Translations under genes and position numbers: made by a program
The notes under the pieces: model-generated
The model's input: only the letters and a program-made list of their open reading frames with translations
Databases searched by the model: none
Told to the model about the DNA's origin: nothing
In this document: piece after piece, positions 5,024 to 5,657 of the stretch
Numbering within the stretch: position 1 is the first letter of the stretch
How the letters are laid out: every line of letters begins with the position of its first letter
Source: Reyranella sp.
Lineage (GTDB): Bacteria; Pseudomonadota; Alphaproteobacteria; Reyranellales; Reyranellaceae
Assembly (NCBI GenBank): GCA_016780605.1
Contig: JADHLS010000412.1
Location: 1-5,657 of the forward strand
DNA: 5,657 nucleotides
Direction: 5' to 3'

Positions 5024-5657
5024 AGGGAGGCTCGGCTTCTGGCACGATCTCGGGTGCCGTGATGCTTTCAGCGAAGTGGCAGGCGACCACCTGGCCTTGC
5101 GGGCCGATCGGCCGCAGCAGCGGCTCCTCCTTGCTGCACCTATCCTGCGCGTGGGCGCAGCGGGTGTGGAAGCGGCAGCCGGCCGGCGGATTGAGCGGGC
5201 TCGGCACATCGCCCATCAGCCGGATACGGGCGCGCTGCGCCGTCGGATCGGGCACCGGCACCGCCGACAGCAGCGCCTGGGTGTAGGGATGGCGCGGCAT
5301 CGCGAACAGGCTCTTCTTCGGCGCGAGCTCGACGATCTTGCCGAGATACATCACTGCGACGCGATCGCTGATGTGGCGCACCACGGCGAGGTCGTGGGCG
5401 ATGAAGATGTAGGAGAGGCCCAGTCGGCGCTTCAGATCCTGCAACAGGTTGATGACCTGGGCCTGGATCGAGACGTCGAGGGCCGACACGGGCTCGTCGC
5501 ACACGATCAGCTTGGGCTGCGAGGCGAGCGCGCGGGCGATGCCGATGCGCTGCCGCTGGCCGCCGGAGAATTCGTGCGGGTAGCGCAGGGCGTGCCAGGC
5601 CGATAGGCCGACCTCACTGAGAAGTTGGTCGATGCGCTGGCGCAGCGCGGCGCCCGA
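4980..5657 (-). CDS. Oligopeptide/dipeptide ABC transporter ATPase, DppF/OppF type (5' end missing)
   Basis: Cytoplasmic ATPase subunit that powers uptake of peptides or similar solutes through a DppBC/OppBC-like membrane pair. The visible 225 residues begin just before the signature region, so Walker A and roughly 100 N-terminal residues lie beyond the window. Counting from the first visible residue: ABC signature [15 protein letters not shown] (30-44), Walker B KLIVCDEP with Asp54 and catalytic Glu55, D-loop SALD (58-61), H-loop His88 (FIAHDL). The [12 protein letters not shown] and [16 protein letters not shown] wording is that of DppF/OppF rather than DppD/OppD. The C-terminal oligopeptide-transporter extension carries four cysteines (161, 167, 174, 193) in the CRFHTRC...C...C pattern, a spacing tied to an iron-sulfur cluster in at least one solved Dpp transporter. 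The substrate cannot be told. Partner permease genes are presumably upstream (right of the window). I see no strong terminator after its stop. Confidence 0.95.
   Translation of the reverse strand, partial: SGAALRQRIDQLLSEVGLSAWHALRYPHEFSGGQRQRIGIARALASQPKLIVCDEPVSALDVSIQAQVINLLQDLKRRLGLSYIFIAHDLAVVRHISDRVAVMYLGKIVELAPKKSLFAMPRHPYTQALLSAVPVPDPTAQRARIRLMGDVPSPLNPPAGCRFHTRCAHAQDRCSKEEPLLRPIGPQGQVVACHFAESITAPEIVPEAEPPYARRLAALRQLAVS

Overview
The window is GC-rich, coding-dense DNA. It most likely comes from an alphaproteobacterium of the Hyphomicrobiales/Reyranella/Rhodospirillales type. That placement is an inference from base composition, the TrxR-like ferredoxin-NADP reductase, the dense gene packing and the DppF-type transporter gene; nothing in the window fixes the species. 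There are six protein-coding genes, two of them cut by the window edges. I found no tRNA, rRNA, CRISPR array or transposase.

Left part (1-3966): the 3' end of a ferredoxin-NADP+ reductase gene (+) meets a minus-strand operon tail to tail, and the two stop codons share the bases CTAG. The operon reads from about 3260 leftwards. Its first gene encodes a small three-histidine cupin, with the active-site layout of acetylacetone dioxygenase (Dke1)-like enzymes. Its second gene is joined to the first by an ATGA stop/start overlap. It is one 649-codon frame made of a DinB/maleylpyruvate-isomerase-like domain (TIGR03084-like) followed by a complete epoxide hydrolase with an EHN domain. The epoxide hydrolase part has its own well-spaced Shine-Dalgarno sequence and ATG inside the frame. 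A glutathione S-transferase gene (+) diverges from the operon across 98 bp, which hold a perfect 7-6-7 inverted repeat touching the cupin ribosome binding site. Oxygenase-like cupin, epoxide hydrolase, thiol-transferase-like fold and GST together suggest a small module for oxidising or detoxifying an electrophilic organic compound (inference).

Right part (3967-5657): a single lower-GC minus-strand gene (4015-4875) encodes a tandem SLATT/DUF4231-type membrane protein with two pairs of transmembrane helices, a family predicted to supply pore-forming effectors in nucleotide-signal immunity. It has its own recognisable promoter with a 13-bp palindrome overlapping it, and no partner gene is visible. 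Upstream of it on the same strand is the 3' two thirds of an oligopeptide/dipeptide transporter ATPase gene of DppF/OppF type. A degenerate copy of that gene's last ~45 bp appears on the other side of the SLATT gene, which suggests the SLATT gene was inserted at the transporter gene's 3' end.
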